Assembly: GCF_002282895.1 (NCBI RefSeq)
Contig: NZ_NRRB01000001.1
Coordinates: 763,418 to 827,417, forward strand
Origin: Paraferrimonas haliotis
GTDB lineage: Bacteria; Pseudomonadota; Gammaproteobacteria; Enterobacterales; Shewanellaceae
Reading direction: 5' to 3'
DNA: 64,000 bases
Part shown: positions 17,343 through 25,806 of the stretch, in pieces
Position numbering within the stretch: position 1 is the stretch's first letter
Layout of the letters: every line of letters starts with the position of its first letter
The notes under the pieces: model-generated
What the model saw: only the letters and a program-made list of their open reading frames with translations
What the model was told of the DNA's origin: nothing
Database searches by the model: none
Made by a program: the position numbers and the translations under genes

Positions 17343-18446
17343 ATGGCACTGAATAATATTGAAGAACTGATCCAAGACATGGCCGCTGGCAAGATGGTCA
17401 TCTTGATGGACGATGAAGATCGAGAGAATGAAGGCGATTTGATTCTAGCCGCCGATAAAGTGACTCCGGAAGCGATTAACTTTATGGCGAAATACGGACG
17501 CGGTCTAATTTGCTTAACGTTAACTCGTGAGCGCTGTGAACAATTGAGTTTGCCACTGATGGTGACCAACAATAATGCTCAATACTCAACCAACTTCACC
17601 GTATCGATTGAAGCTGCACAAGGCGTAACCACGGGTATTTCAGCGCAGGACAGAGCCCGCACCGTTGAAGCGGCAGTTGCCAAAAATGCAGTGGCGGCGG
17701 ATTTGGTCCAGCCGGGACACATTTTCCCACTTATGGCGCAAGAAGGCGGGGTACTGGTTCGTGCAGGGCACACCGAAGCGGGTTGCGACTTAGCGCGTTT
17801 AGCGGGTCACCAACCGGCCAGTGTTATTGTTGAGATTCTAAAGGAAGACGGCACCATGGCGCGTCGTCCCGACTTGGAGATCTTTGCCAAAGAACACGAC
17901 ATTAAAATTGGCACCATTGCCGACTTAATTGAATATCGCAATCACAAAGAAACCACTGTGGTTAAAGAAGCTCAGTGCAAAATGCCAACACGCTATGGCG
18001 AGTTTGAGCTCATTACATACCGCGATACCATCGACAACCAATTGCACTACGTGATGCAAAAAGGCGAACTTGGCGATAATCCTCTGGTGCGAGTGCACTT
18101 GCAAAACACCTTCAATGATTTGCTCTATTCGGAGCGCGACCAGTCTCGCAGTTGGCCGTTAGACAAAGCGCTGGCACGCATTGGCGATGAAGGTGGATTA
18201 TTGGTCATCTTAGGTAATGAAGAACGCTCCGAGCAGTTGCTTGAGAAGCTGAAAGCCTTTGAAGCTCAAGACCGCGGTGAGGCCCAAATCCCAGCGAAGT
18301 GGCAAGGCACTAGCCGTACCGTTGGTATTGGCTCACAAATCTTGGCGGATTTGGGTGTTTCTAATATGCGTTTACTCAGCTCCCCTAAGGTATATCACGC
18401 CTTGTCTGGCTTCGGTCTTGAAGTGACTGAATACGTCGAAGAGTAA
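17343..18446 (+). CDS. ribBX: RibBX: DHBP synthase fused to a degenerate GTP cyclohydrolase II-like domain
   Basis: The N-terminal domain (about 1-200) is 3,4-dihydroxy-2-butanone-4-phosphate synthase, with [11 protein letters not shown] and [14 protein letters not shown]. The C-terminal domain (about 205-367) aligns in length with GTP cyclohydrolase II, but where that enzyme has its three zinc cysteines this protein reads [18 protein letters not shown], with no cysteine. This matches the described proteobacterial RibBX variant, in which the second domain is not a cyclohydrolase. A separate RibA would be needed outside this window. No FMN riboswitch fits in the 31-base upstream gap. Confidence 0.9.
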   Translation: MALNNIEELIQDMAAGKMVILMDDEDRENEGDLILAADKVTPEAINFMAKYGRGLICLTLTRERCEQLSLPLMVTNNNAQYSTNFTVSIEAAQGVTTGISAQDRARTVEAAVAKNAVAADLVQPGHIFPLMAQEGGVLVRAGHTEAGCDLARLAGHQPASVIVEILKEDGTMARRPDLEIFAKEHDIKIGTIADLIEYRNHKETTVVKEAQCKMPTRYGEFELITYRDTIDNQLHYVMQKGELGDNPLVRVHLQNTFNDLLYSERDQSRSWPLDKALARIGDEGGLLVILGNEERSEQLLEKLKAFEAQDRGEAQIPAKWQGTSRTVGIGSQILADLGVSNMRLLSSPKVYHALSGFGLEVTEYVEE

Positions 18447-18551
18447 GCTAAATAAATTTACGCAGGGCGCTTAGATTTTTGCTATCATAGCGCCGCATTG
18501 ACTTGGAATGGCTTGTTGTGTTTCAACAAGTCCACCAACAAAGGACATACA

Positions 18552-19028
18552 ATGAAAGTTATTGAAGGCAATATTGCCGCAAAAGACGCGAAAGTCGCGA
18601 TTGTAATTTCCCGCTTTAACAGCTTTATCGTTGAAAGCTTGTTAGAAGGCGCTAAAGATACCTTGGTACGTTTTGGCGATATGAGCGAAGAAAACATCAC
18701 CGTTGTCCGTGTTCCTGGCGCTTTCGAATTGCCACTAGCAGCACGCCGTGTGGCGGCATCGGGTAAGTACGACGCCATTATCGCATTGGGTGCGGTCATT
18801 CGTGGCGGTACGCCTCACTTCGATTTCGTTGCTGGAGAATGTAACAAAGGACTGGCGCAAGTCATGTTGGAGTTTGATACTCCTGTTTCATTCGGTGTAC
18901 TGACCACCGATACCATAGAACAAGCCGTTGAGCGCGCTGGCACCAAAGCCGGTAATAAAGGTGGCGAAGCTGCCCTTGGCGCACTAGAAATGATCAACGT
19001 GCTACAGAATTTGGAAGAGCAACTGTAA
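18552..19028 (+). CDS. ribH: 6,7-dimethyl-8-ribityllumazine synthase
   Basis: Condenses the butanone phosphate and the pyrimidinedione to lumazine, the penultimate step of riboflavin synthesis; forms hollow capsid-like or pentameric assemblies. 158 residues from ATG 18552 ([15 protein letters not shown]), preferred over an upstream in-frame extension because it matches the family start and has AAAGGA upstream. The motifs [14 protein letters not shown] and [10 protein letters not shown] with the catalytic His are present. nusB starts two bases after the stop. Confidence 0.96.
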   Translation: MKVIEGNIAAKDAKVAIVISRFNSFIVESLLEGAKDTLVRFGDMSEENITVVRVPGAFELPLAARRVAASGKYDAIIALGAVIRGGTPHFDFVAGECNKGLAQVMLEFDTPVSFGVLTTDTIEQAVERAGTKAGNKGGEAALGALEMINVLQNLEEQL

Positions 19029-19030
19029 TT

Positions 19031-19435
19031 ATGAAGCCATCTGAGCGCCGTAAGGCTCGTCGCCTTGCTGTTCAAGCCATTTATTCATGGCAGCTAAGCG
19101 GTAACGCCATCGCTGATGTTGAGTTAAATATTTTAACTGAGCAAGAAACCAAAGGCGTTGACGTCGACTATTTTCGCGAGCTATTTGTTGGGGTGGCGAA
19201 TAACGCCAGCCAGCTAGACGATGCCATTAAGCCATGGTTGGATCGCAGCGTTGAAGAGGTAGACCCGGTAGCAAAAGCGGTGCTTAGACTGGGTGCATTC
19301 GAGTTAATTCATCGTAAAGATGTGCCTTATAAGGTGGTTATTAACGAATCCATCGAGCTTGCTAAAGCTTTTGGAGCCGAAGATGCTCATAAGTTCGTTA
19401 ATGGCGCTTTAGATAAACTCGCTGCTTCTCGCTAA
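19031..19435 (+). CDS. nusB: Transcription antitermination factor NusB
   Basis: Binds boxA RNA with NusE (S10) in rRNA antitermination complexes. 134 residues, all-helical, with the N-terminal motif [15 protein letters not shown] and the C-terminal [11 protein letters not shown] typical of NusB. It follows ribH immediately, the usual order in gammaproteobacteria. A hairpin lies between it and thiL. Confidence 0.96.
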   Translation: MKPSERRKARRLAVQAIYSWQLSGNAIADVELNILTEQETKGVDVDYFRELFVGVANNASQLDDAIKPWLDRSVEEVDPVAKAVLRLGAFELIHRKDVPYKVVINESIELAKAFGAEDAHKFVNGALDKLAASR

Positions 19436-19454
19436 CTGCTACTGACTTGAGGAA

Positions 19455-19480
19455 GGCGACCACAGGGTCGCCTTTGCTTT
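19455..19480 (+). terminator. Hairpin between nusB and thiL, overlapping the thiL initiation region
   Basis: A perfect 7-bp stem GGCGACC (19455-19461) and GGTCGCC (19466-19472) with loop ACAG, followed by the T-rich TTTGCTTTATTT. It looks like an intrinsic terminator but ends only 5-12 bases before the GTG start of thiL, leaving no Shine-Dalgarno sequence outside the hairpin. Confidence 0.65.
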
Positions 19481-19484
19481 ATTT

Positions 19485-20447
19485 GTGAAAGAATTCGACA
19501 TCATCCATCGCTATTTCGAAAACGTAGGTCCGCGTCGTAAAGATGTGATTCTTGGTGTGGGCGACGATTGCGCCATTGTGCAATCTCGAATCGAACATCA
19601 AATTGTGGTGTCTTGCGATACCTTAGTTGAAGGCACCCATTTTGTTGCTGACATGCCAGGCGAAGCATTGGCCCATAAAGCCGTGGTTGCTAACCTTTCG
19701 GATTTGGCGTCTATGGGCGCTATACCCTCTTGGTTAACCCTTGCGATTGTAATGCCAGAAGGCGATGAGGCGTGGTTAGAGCCGTTTAGCAACGGCCTTA
19801 AAAGCGTCTGTGATTATTATCATGTGCAGCTAATTGGCGGTGATACCTGTAAAGGTGATCAAGTTACCTTGAGTATTACCATAGCAGGCTACGTGCCTAC
19901 CGGGACCGCGTTAACTCGCAGCGGTGCCCGTCCTGGTGACAATATCTATGTGACCGGCAACTTGGGCGATTCGGCTTTAGGCTTACAGTGCATTTTAGGT
20001 GAGCACGAGTTTGATGCCGATGTTACCGCACAAGCCATTAAAGCCCACTACTACCCAAGCCCACGCGTTCATGCTGGGCAATTGTTACGAGGAATTGCGT
20101 CAGCCTGTTTGGACATTTCCGATGGTTTGGCCTCGGATTTAGGCCACTTGCTGAGCAGCTCTAAAGTGGGAGCGCTGCTTGATGTGGGTGCCTTGCCGTT
20201 ATCGGATAACTTGGTAAAGGCGGTAGGTGAAGACAACGCCCGCGAAATGGCGCTTGCCGGCGGTGAGGATTACGAATTGTTGTTCACGGTGCCACGCTCA
20301 GAAAGTGCAGCACTGGATATGGCAATGTCGGAAGCCGGCGTTCGCTACACTTGTATTGGTCAGGTGATGTCGTCGCCTGAGCTTACCTACGAGCTCGATG
20401 GCAAACGTTGGCACTCTGAAGCAAAAGGGTATCAGCACTTTGAATAA
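19485..20447 (+). CDS. thiL: Thiamine-monophosphate kinase
   Basis: Phosphorylates thiamine monophosphate to the active cofactor thiamine diphosphate. 320 residues starting at GTG 19485 (EFDIIHRYF matches the family start, and no ATG is nearby). Motifs: GVGDDCAI, the ATP/Mg site, VSCDTLVEGTHF, ANLSDLASMGA, GGDTCKGD, and DISDGLASDLGH. No clear ribosome-binding site is seen because a hairpin occupies the upstream bases, so translation may depend on nusB coupling. It overlaps or abuts pgpA. Confidence 0.94.
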   Translation: MKEFDIIHRYFENVGPRRKDVILGVGDDCAIVQSRIEHQIVVSCDTLVEGTHFVADMPGEALAHKAVVANLSDLASMGAIPSWLTLAIVMPEGDEAWLEPFSNGLKSVCDYYHVQLIGGDTCKGDQVTLSITIAGYVPTGTALTRSGARPGDNIYVTGNLGDSALGLQCILGEHEFDADVTAQAIKAHYYPSPRVHAGQLLRGIASACLDISDGLASDLGHLLSSSKVGALLDVGALPLSDNLVKAVGEDNAREMALAGGEDYELLFTVPRSESAALDMAMSEAGVRYTCIGQVMSSPELTYELDGKRWHSEAKGYQHFE

Positions 20448-20931
20448 GCCGAATCCTATCGACAAATTGTCATTGAAGAATCCCATCCATTTCTTGGCGT
20501 TAGGCTTTGGCAGCGGTCTTGCGCCAAAAGCGCCAGGTACCTTTGGCACGTTAGCAGCATTGCCTTTGTTTTATTTGATGATGGACTTGCCACTGATCGG
20601 GTATCTCGCCATCACAGCGCTGGTGTGCGGGGCAGGGGTATACATTTGCGATAGAGCCTCTAAGGACATGGGGGTGCATGATCACGGCGCCATTGTTTGG
20701 GATGAAATTGCCGGGCTGTTAATTACCTTTATTTTGCTGCCAAGCGGCTGGATTTGGTGGCTTATCGGGTTTGCGCTGTTTCGTCTATTCGACATAGTAA
20801 AACCGTGGCCAATCCGCTGGTTAGACGCCAAAGTTCATGGTGGTTTTGGCATTATGGTGGATGATATTATTGCCGGCTTTTTCGCGCTTGCTTGCGTACA
20901 AGCGCTGGCCTACAGCGGCTTAATCGGCTAG
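20398..20931 (+). CDS. pgpA: Phosphatidylglycerophosphatase A
   Basis: Inner-membrane enzyme that removes phosphate from phosphatidylglycerol phosphate. 177 residues from ATG 20398, which overlaps thiL by 50 bases; TTG 20440 is an alternative start giving 163 residues and a smaller overlap. Homology begins at NPIHFLALGFGSGLAPKAPGT. The motif WDEIAGLLI, with acidic catalytic residues, and DDIIAGFFA are present, with three to four membrane segments. It is the last gene of the nusB-thiL-pgpA series. Confidence 0.94.
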   Translation: MANVGTLKQKGISTLNKPNPIDKLSLKNPIHFLALGFGSGLAPKAPGTFGTLAALPLFYLMMDLPLIGYLAITALVCGAGVYICDRASKDMGVHDHGAIVWDEIAGLLITFILLPSGWIWWLIGFALFRLFDIVKPWPIRWLDAKVHGGFGIMVDDIIAGFFALACVQALAYSGLIG

Positions 20932-20940
20932 TTTTCTCGG

Positions 20941-21549
20941 TTACAACTCAATGCCTAAATTGCTGACCGGGGTGGCTACCAACTCGGCTCGCAAGGCTTT
21001 GGTTTGTTCTGCATCGGCTGGATTGGCCTGTTCTGCCCATTCTAATAGGCTGGCTTGCAGTTGCTTTTCGTCGTTCAACATTGGGTGCGACATAATGTGT
21101 TTCGTCAGTGCCTCACCGCTTAGCTCGTTGTCGTCGAAGGCTTCTAAATAGGTAATTACGGTAGAGTTTGAAATGCGGCTGACGTTTATCAATTCTTCGT
21201 CATTTTTGGTTTCCAGTGCATTTAGAATAACCACCAAGGTTACGCAAGCGTCCATGGCAGGGCGAGCGGCGTATAAGTCTTCGTTATCAATGTCTGGCGT
21301 AACCGCTTCTAAACGCTCAATGTGCACTTCGTAATTGACTTTTAATTTGCGGTCGTAGAGTTTTTGCCACAACAGGCCTAAGGTGATATCGAATTGTTTC
21401 TGTGCTTTTTCGCTGAGTTCGCCACCTTTTTCTCGCCAAAAGAAGTTGAAGTTAGGTTGCATGCGTTGACACAAGGCGATGGCAAACAATTGTTTTTGCG
21501 AGAAGCTCAGATCTTTAACGCGTTGAAAAAAGCCGGCGACATTGGCCAT
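20941..21549 (-). CDS. yjaG: DUF416 protein, YjaG-like
   Basis: A 202-residue cytoplasmic, mostly helical protein that matches the E. coli YjaG family in its pattern (FAIALCQRMQPNFNFFW, a LWQKL segment, YAARPAMDACVTL). Its function is unknown. It has no signal peptide or membrane segment. It ends 9 bases after pgpA on the opposite strand and is followed, on its own 5' side, by the barA stop with a two-base gap, so the two may be co-transcribed. Confidence 0.82.
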   Translation of the reverse strand: MANVAGFFQRVKDLSFSQKQLFAIALCQRMQPNFNFFWREKGGELSEKAQKQFDITLGLLWQKLYDRKLKVNYEVHIERLEAVTPDIDNEDLYAARPAMDACVTLVVILNALETKNDEELINVSRISNSTVITYLEAFDDNELSGEALTKHIMSHPMLNDEKQLQASLLEWAEQANPADAEQTKALRAELVATPVSNLGIEL

Positions 21550-21551
21550 GG

Positions 21552-24347
21552 TTATCTCCTGGAACTCTCTAGCTGAGGTTGGCTTTGTAGCAATTCAATA
21601 GCCGCCGATTCTACCTTATTTATTTCGTCAAGTAACTGCAGTATTTCCGGCTCTAGAGTCGCAAGGGTAACGCCTTGCTTCAGTTGGGTTTCGATGTCGG
21701 CACATTGTCGTTGCATAGACACTACACCGGCATAGCAGGCGGCACCGTGAAGCCTATGAACGCTTTGCTGAGCCAAGCTGTTATCATTGTGTGTCATGGC
21801 TCGACGTATGTTGGTGTGAGCGTTGGGCAGGTCATCCAGCATCATTTGGATCATTTCTTTGGCCAGCTCGGCGTTATTATTGGCCTGACTTAGGGCTAAT
21901 TTCCAATCGATGCAGGGCAGTTGCAGCTTGGATTCGGTTTCGCCTTTTGCCAACCAAGTGGACAAGCTGGCCACCAACTCATTTTCCATAATGGGCTTGG
22001 CTAAATAACCGTCCATACCGGATTGCATGTACTTGTGACGCTCCTCTGACAGGGTGTGAGCGGTCACGGCAATGATGGGTGTGCGCTGATTTAAACCGTT
22101 ACTGCGAATAATTCGAGTAGCGCTTAAGCCGTCAATGCCTGGCATTTGTATGTCCATGAAGATAACGTCGAAGGCTTGCTCTCGGCATTCTCTAATGGCC
22201 TGAGTGCCAGAGTTAACCGACACTACTTCGGTAACATTTTCTTCTAATAAGGTTTTGATAAGCTTTAAATTTGAAGGGTTATCGTCCACCGCCAATACTT
22301 TCGCATGCCTTAGTTCAGCCATGGTTTGATACAAGGACGAAGGTTCGTCGTGGGGTGCCGATTTGGCTTCGTGCGACTCGCTCGGCTCGCCATTTGGGTA
22401 TAGCAGACACTGCAGTAAGCGTTTGTGGACAATAGGCATGGCCAACAGGTTATCAGCATTGTTGCGCATTAACGGCTCGATGCTTTCTAAGTTTTGGTTA
22501 CCATGGGTGATGATTAACCGCGGCGTTAGGGCTTGTAGCTGCTGTATGGCCAAGGGCTCTTGTTTTTTATCCATGGCGGTTTCACAGCAAGCGCTGATGA
22601 TAAAGTCGTAGCTTTGTTGCTTGTTTATGTGTTCATAAAAACTGTCTAAATCTGGGCAAGAGGTAACGGCCAATTGATAGTGGTTTAAGGCCTTTTCCAT
22701 GACCTTACGGGTTTGCGCAAGCGGCTGATATAAAAGCACGCTCTTATGTTGTAATAACTCCGTAGGCATTAAGTCGCGAATGGCGTAAGGGCTGGTGGTA
22801 AGCGGCAAAGTAAACCAGAAGGTTGAGCCCACATCTGGTTTCGAGCTGAATCCAATCTCACCCCCCATTTTTTTAACCAAACGGCGACAGATGACCAAGC
22901 CCAAGCCGGTGCCTCCGTATTTACGGCTAATGGAAGAGTCGGCTTGGTTAAAGGCTTGGAACAGCTTTTCTTGTTGAGCCGCCGAGATGCCAATGCCGGA
23001 ATCATGTACCTGTGCTTTAATGCTCAGTCGGTCGCCTTTTTGCTCCAGCTGCTCAACTTGAATGCGCACTACGCCTTCGTCTGTGAATTTAATGGCGTTG
23101 GCCACCAAATTAGACAGTATTTGTCCTAAACGCATGGCGTCGCCAGACAAACTCTCTGGAATGTTTGGGTCGATGTCCACCACTAATTCTAAGCCTTTGT
23201 CCGCCGCTGCCGTGGATAACAAGGTAAGGGAGTCTTCAACGCACTCGTAAACAGAGAAGGGCAGGTGTTCGATGGCCATTTTGTCGGCTTCAAGTTTTGA
23301 TAAGTCGAGAATGTCGTTAATGATGTTAAGCAAACTAGAGGCACTGTGCTCAATGGTACGTAAATAATCGCGCTGACTGCGATGCAACTGTGATTTTTGC
23401 AGTTGTCTTGAAAAGCCAATAATGCCATTAAGCGGGGTTCTAAGTTCATGGGACATGTTAGCCAGAAAATCGGTTTTTATTTGACTGGCGGTTTCAGCTT
23501 TGCGCTTGGCGATGTCCAGCTCAATGTTTTGGATTTCCACCTGCTCAATGGTTTGTCGCATGTCTGATGTGGCCTGTTCCACCGAGGCTTGTACTTCTCG
23601 ATGATAGTCGCCAAGGGTTTGTGCCATGCCATTAATACCCAGTCGCAGTTCTTCAAGTTCACCGATGGTTTCGCCTTCAACACGGCTGGCTAACTGGCCT
23701 CTGCGAATGGCGTCCATCTGGGTTACCATCTCTTGTATCGGGCGGGTCATGCCTCGCACTAATTTGAACGAAAAGAACAAGTTCAGTTGGATCCCTATCA
23801 AAATGATAACGAAGGTGGTTATGGCAAGTTTATGTTGCTCCAACAGCACGTGTTCTTTGTTCATATCCATCGACACATAGCCAATGATGTCTTGAGTTCT
23901 GGCCGGGCCGCTGTGGTCATAGTCCGGTGAAAAAATCGGGCTGCGCACAATCATGGTGGTGCCGATGTGCTGAACCTCTGATTTATCTAAGGTGCGCACA
24001 GGCGCCGGCAGTCGCATTAATTCAAAATCGCGGTGGTATGAGGTAGTTACGTGAAGAATGTTCTTTTCGGTGAAGACGGCGATGGATTTAACCAACTCAC
24101 TTTGACGTTGGTGAGCCATATTGATGATGCGCTTAATGTGCTCACGATTGGAATAGGTAAAACCGGCTTCACTGGCGAGCGCCAGCGGCTCAATAATGTT
24201 CATAGCTTGCACTTTCAGCGCGTGATCTAAGTTTTCTATGCGCTCGTTGCTGAAGTAGCCGCCTAACATTACTCCTAGCAAAATGGACGGTGCTAACGCA
24301 AGTAGTAGAACCCAAGTTCGTAGGCTATAGTTGCTTTTCATCATCAT
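21552..24347 (-). CDS. barA: Hybrid sensor histidine kinase BarA
   Basis: Membrane sensor of the BarA-UvrY (GacS-GacA) system that controls CsrB/C-type RNAs and so CsrA activity. 931 residues: a membrane helix at about 10-32, a periplasmic domain to about 173, a second helix at about 174-194, HAMP, a histidine kinase domain with His300 in FLANMSHELRTPLNG, an ATPase domain with GGTGLGLVI, a degenerate receiver-like stretch, a receiver with Asp in VIFMDIQMPGIDG, and a C-terminal Hpt domain with HRLHGAACYAG. All four phosphorelay parts look intact. Three Met codons stand at the start; the third (24341) may be used. It is divergent from rlmD, as in related genomes. Confidence 0.94.
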   Translation of the reverse strand: MMMKSNYSLRTWVLLLALAPSILLGVMLGGYFSNERIENLDHALKVQAMNIIEPLALASEAGFTYSNREHIKRIINMAHQRQSELVKSIAVFTEKNILHVTTSYHRDFELMRLPAPVRTLDKSEVQHIGTTMIVRSPIFSPDYDHSGPARTQDIIGYVSMDMNKEHVLLEQHKLAITTFVIILIGIQLNLFFSFKLVRGMTRPIQEMVTQMDAIRRGQLASRVEGETIGELEELRLGINGMAQTLGDYHREVQASVEQATSDMRQTIEQVEIQNIELDIAKRKAETASQIKTDFLANMSHELRTPLNGIIGFSRQLQKSQLHRSQRDYLRTIEHSASSLLNIINDILDLSKLEADKMAIEHLPFSVYECVEDSLTLLSTAAADKGLELVVDIDPNIPESLSGDAMRLGQILSNLVANAIKFTDEGVVRIQVEQLEQKGDRLSIKAQVHDSGIGISAAQQEKLFQAFNQADSSISRKYGGTGLGLVICRRLVKKMGGEIGFSSKPDVGSTFWFTLPLTTSPYAIRDLMPTELLQHKSVLLYQPLAQTRKVMEKALNHYQLAVTSCPDLDSFYEHINKQQSYDFIISACCETAMDKKQEPLAIQQLQALTPRLIITHGNQNLESIEPLMRNNADNLLAMPIVHKRLLQCLLYPNGEPSESHEAKSAPHDEPSSLYQTMAELRHAKVLAVDDNPSNLKLIKTLLEENVTEVVSVNSGTQAIRECREQAFDVIFMDIQMPGIDGLSATRIIRSNGLNQRTPIIAVTAHTLSEERHKYMQSGMDGYLAKPIMENELVASLSTWLAKGETESKLQLPCIDWKLALSQANNNAELAKEMIQMMLDDLPNAHTNIRRAMTHNDNSLAQQSVHRLHGAACYAGVVSMQRQCADIETQLKQGVTLATLEPEILQLLDEINKVESAAIELLQSQPQLESSRR

Positions 24348-24453
24348 CAGGTGACAATTGCATGGGTTTCAGGCAAATTGCCGCATTAGTAAGAATTATT
24401 TACCCAGAATAACACGCTCTTGAAGCGTTGTAATCATCCGATAAAGGCTTGTC

Positions 24454-25797
24454 ATGGCGCAATTTTTTAAAGCAAAACCAAAGTCTCGAAAAGGCTTGTC
24501 ACGCAAACTAAAAGTTGTGATCGAGCGATTAGATCATAAAGGCGCGGGAATCGCCCAACACCAAGGCAAAGTGGTGTTTGTCGCCGGTGCGCTGGTGGGA
24601 GAGAAGGTTGAGATTAGCCTAACCGAGGTAAAGAGCAAATACGCAAAAGGGCAATTACTTAACGTGATTGAGGCCAGCTCGCATCGGATTAATCCTTTGT
24701 GCCCCCATTACCAAGAATGCGGCGGCTGCGACATGCAACACCTAAACAACGACCAGCAACAACAAGCCAAGCAAGCCAGTCTCGAAAGTTTAATGGACAA
24801 GTATTCGCAGATGGAAAAGGTGCCGTTAAGCCCGGTTATTGCTGGCAGCGATTGGGGCTATCGACGCCGAGCGCGTCTGTCATTAAAACCGTTTAGCGAT
24901 GCTACCGGCTTTCATTTAGGGTTTAGAGCCAGTGCGTCTGAACGCATCATCGACATTAGTGAGTGCCCGGTGATGGACGCGTCGTTGGCGGCAATGCTTA
25001 CCCCCTTGAGACAAACCTTTGAGCAATTTGATGACATCACTCGGGTTGGCCATGTGGAGCTGTTGCAAGCCGGTGAGCAGACCGTATTGATATTGCGACA
25101 ATTGAAACCTTTTCTCAGTGGCGACAAAGCTTTATTGGCTGAGCTGGCCGATCGGTTTCAGGTGGGCGTGATTTTTAGAGACAATCAAGGTGGCCACCAT
25201 GGGCTTGCGCAGGCTCAGTTCGGTTTGTCGTATCCATTACCCCGTTATGATTTGAATTTAGCTTTTGCACCCAACCACTTTATTCAAGTGAACGAAGCCG
25301 TTAATCAACGCATGGTTGAGCAAGCGCTGCAGTGGCTAGACATACAAGCCGGCGAACGAGTGTTGGATTTGTTTTGTGGCGTGGGTAATTTTACGTTAGC
25401 GCTGGCAAAACAAGCCCCGAATTGTGAGGTGATAGGGGTTGAAGGCGTTGTTGAGATGGTTGCGCAAGCGCGCGCCAACGCCGAGCTTAATGGGGTGGAT
25501 AACTGCTTCTTTTATCATGAAGATCTGTCAGACTTTGCGAGCTCGCGGCCGTGGCTACAAAAAGTGGATAAGCTTTTGCTTGATCCGGCACGAGCTGGCG
25601 CAGGCGAGGTGCTGGAGCAGCTAAAGAAAATGGAGCCGAAGGCCATTGTTTACGTATCGTGTAACCCGGCAAGCTTGGCTCGAGACTGTCAAATTCTGGC
25701 CAAACAAGGGTATCGACTGAAAAAATTGGGCTTGGTGGATATGTTTCCACAAACACATCATTTAGAATCAATGGCTCTGCTGGAAAAAAAAGGATAG
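24454..25797 (+). CDS. rlmD: 23S rRNA (uracil-1939-C5) methyltransferase RlmD
   Basis: SAM-dependent methyltransferase for m5U1939 in 23S rRNA. 447 residues: N-terminal TRAM domain (IERLDHKGAGIA), a [4Fe-4S] cysteine set (CPHYQECGGCDMQH at about residues 83-96, plus a later Cys), the SAM fold VLDLFCGVGNFTLALA and the catalytic Cys loop IVYVSCNPASLARD. It is divergent from barA and followed by relA after nine bases. Confidence 0.95.
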   Translation: MAQFFKAKPKSRKGLSRKLKVVIERLDHKGAGIAQHQGKVVFVAGALVGEKVEISLTEVKSKYAKGQLLNVIEASSHRINPLCPHYQECGGCDMQHLNNDQQQQAKQASLESLMDKYSQMEKVPLSPVIAGSDWGYRRRARLSLKPFSDATGFHLGFRASASERIIDISECPVMDASLAAMLTPLRQTFEQFDDITRVGHVELLQAGEQTVLILRQLKPFLSGDKALLAELADRFQVGVIFRDNQGGHHGLAQAQFGLSYPLPRYDLNLAFAPNHFIQVNEAVNQRMVEQALQWLDIQAGERVLDLFCGVGNFTLALAKQAPNCEVIGVEGVVEMVAQARANAELNGVDNCFFYHEDLSDFASSRPWLQKVDKLLLDPARAGAGEVLEQLKKMEPKAIVYVSCNPASLARDCQILAKQGYRLKKLGLVDMFPQTHHLESMALLEKKG

Positions 25798-25806
25798 CGA
25801 AAGCAC

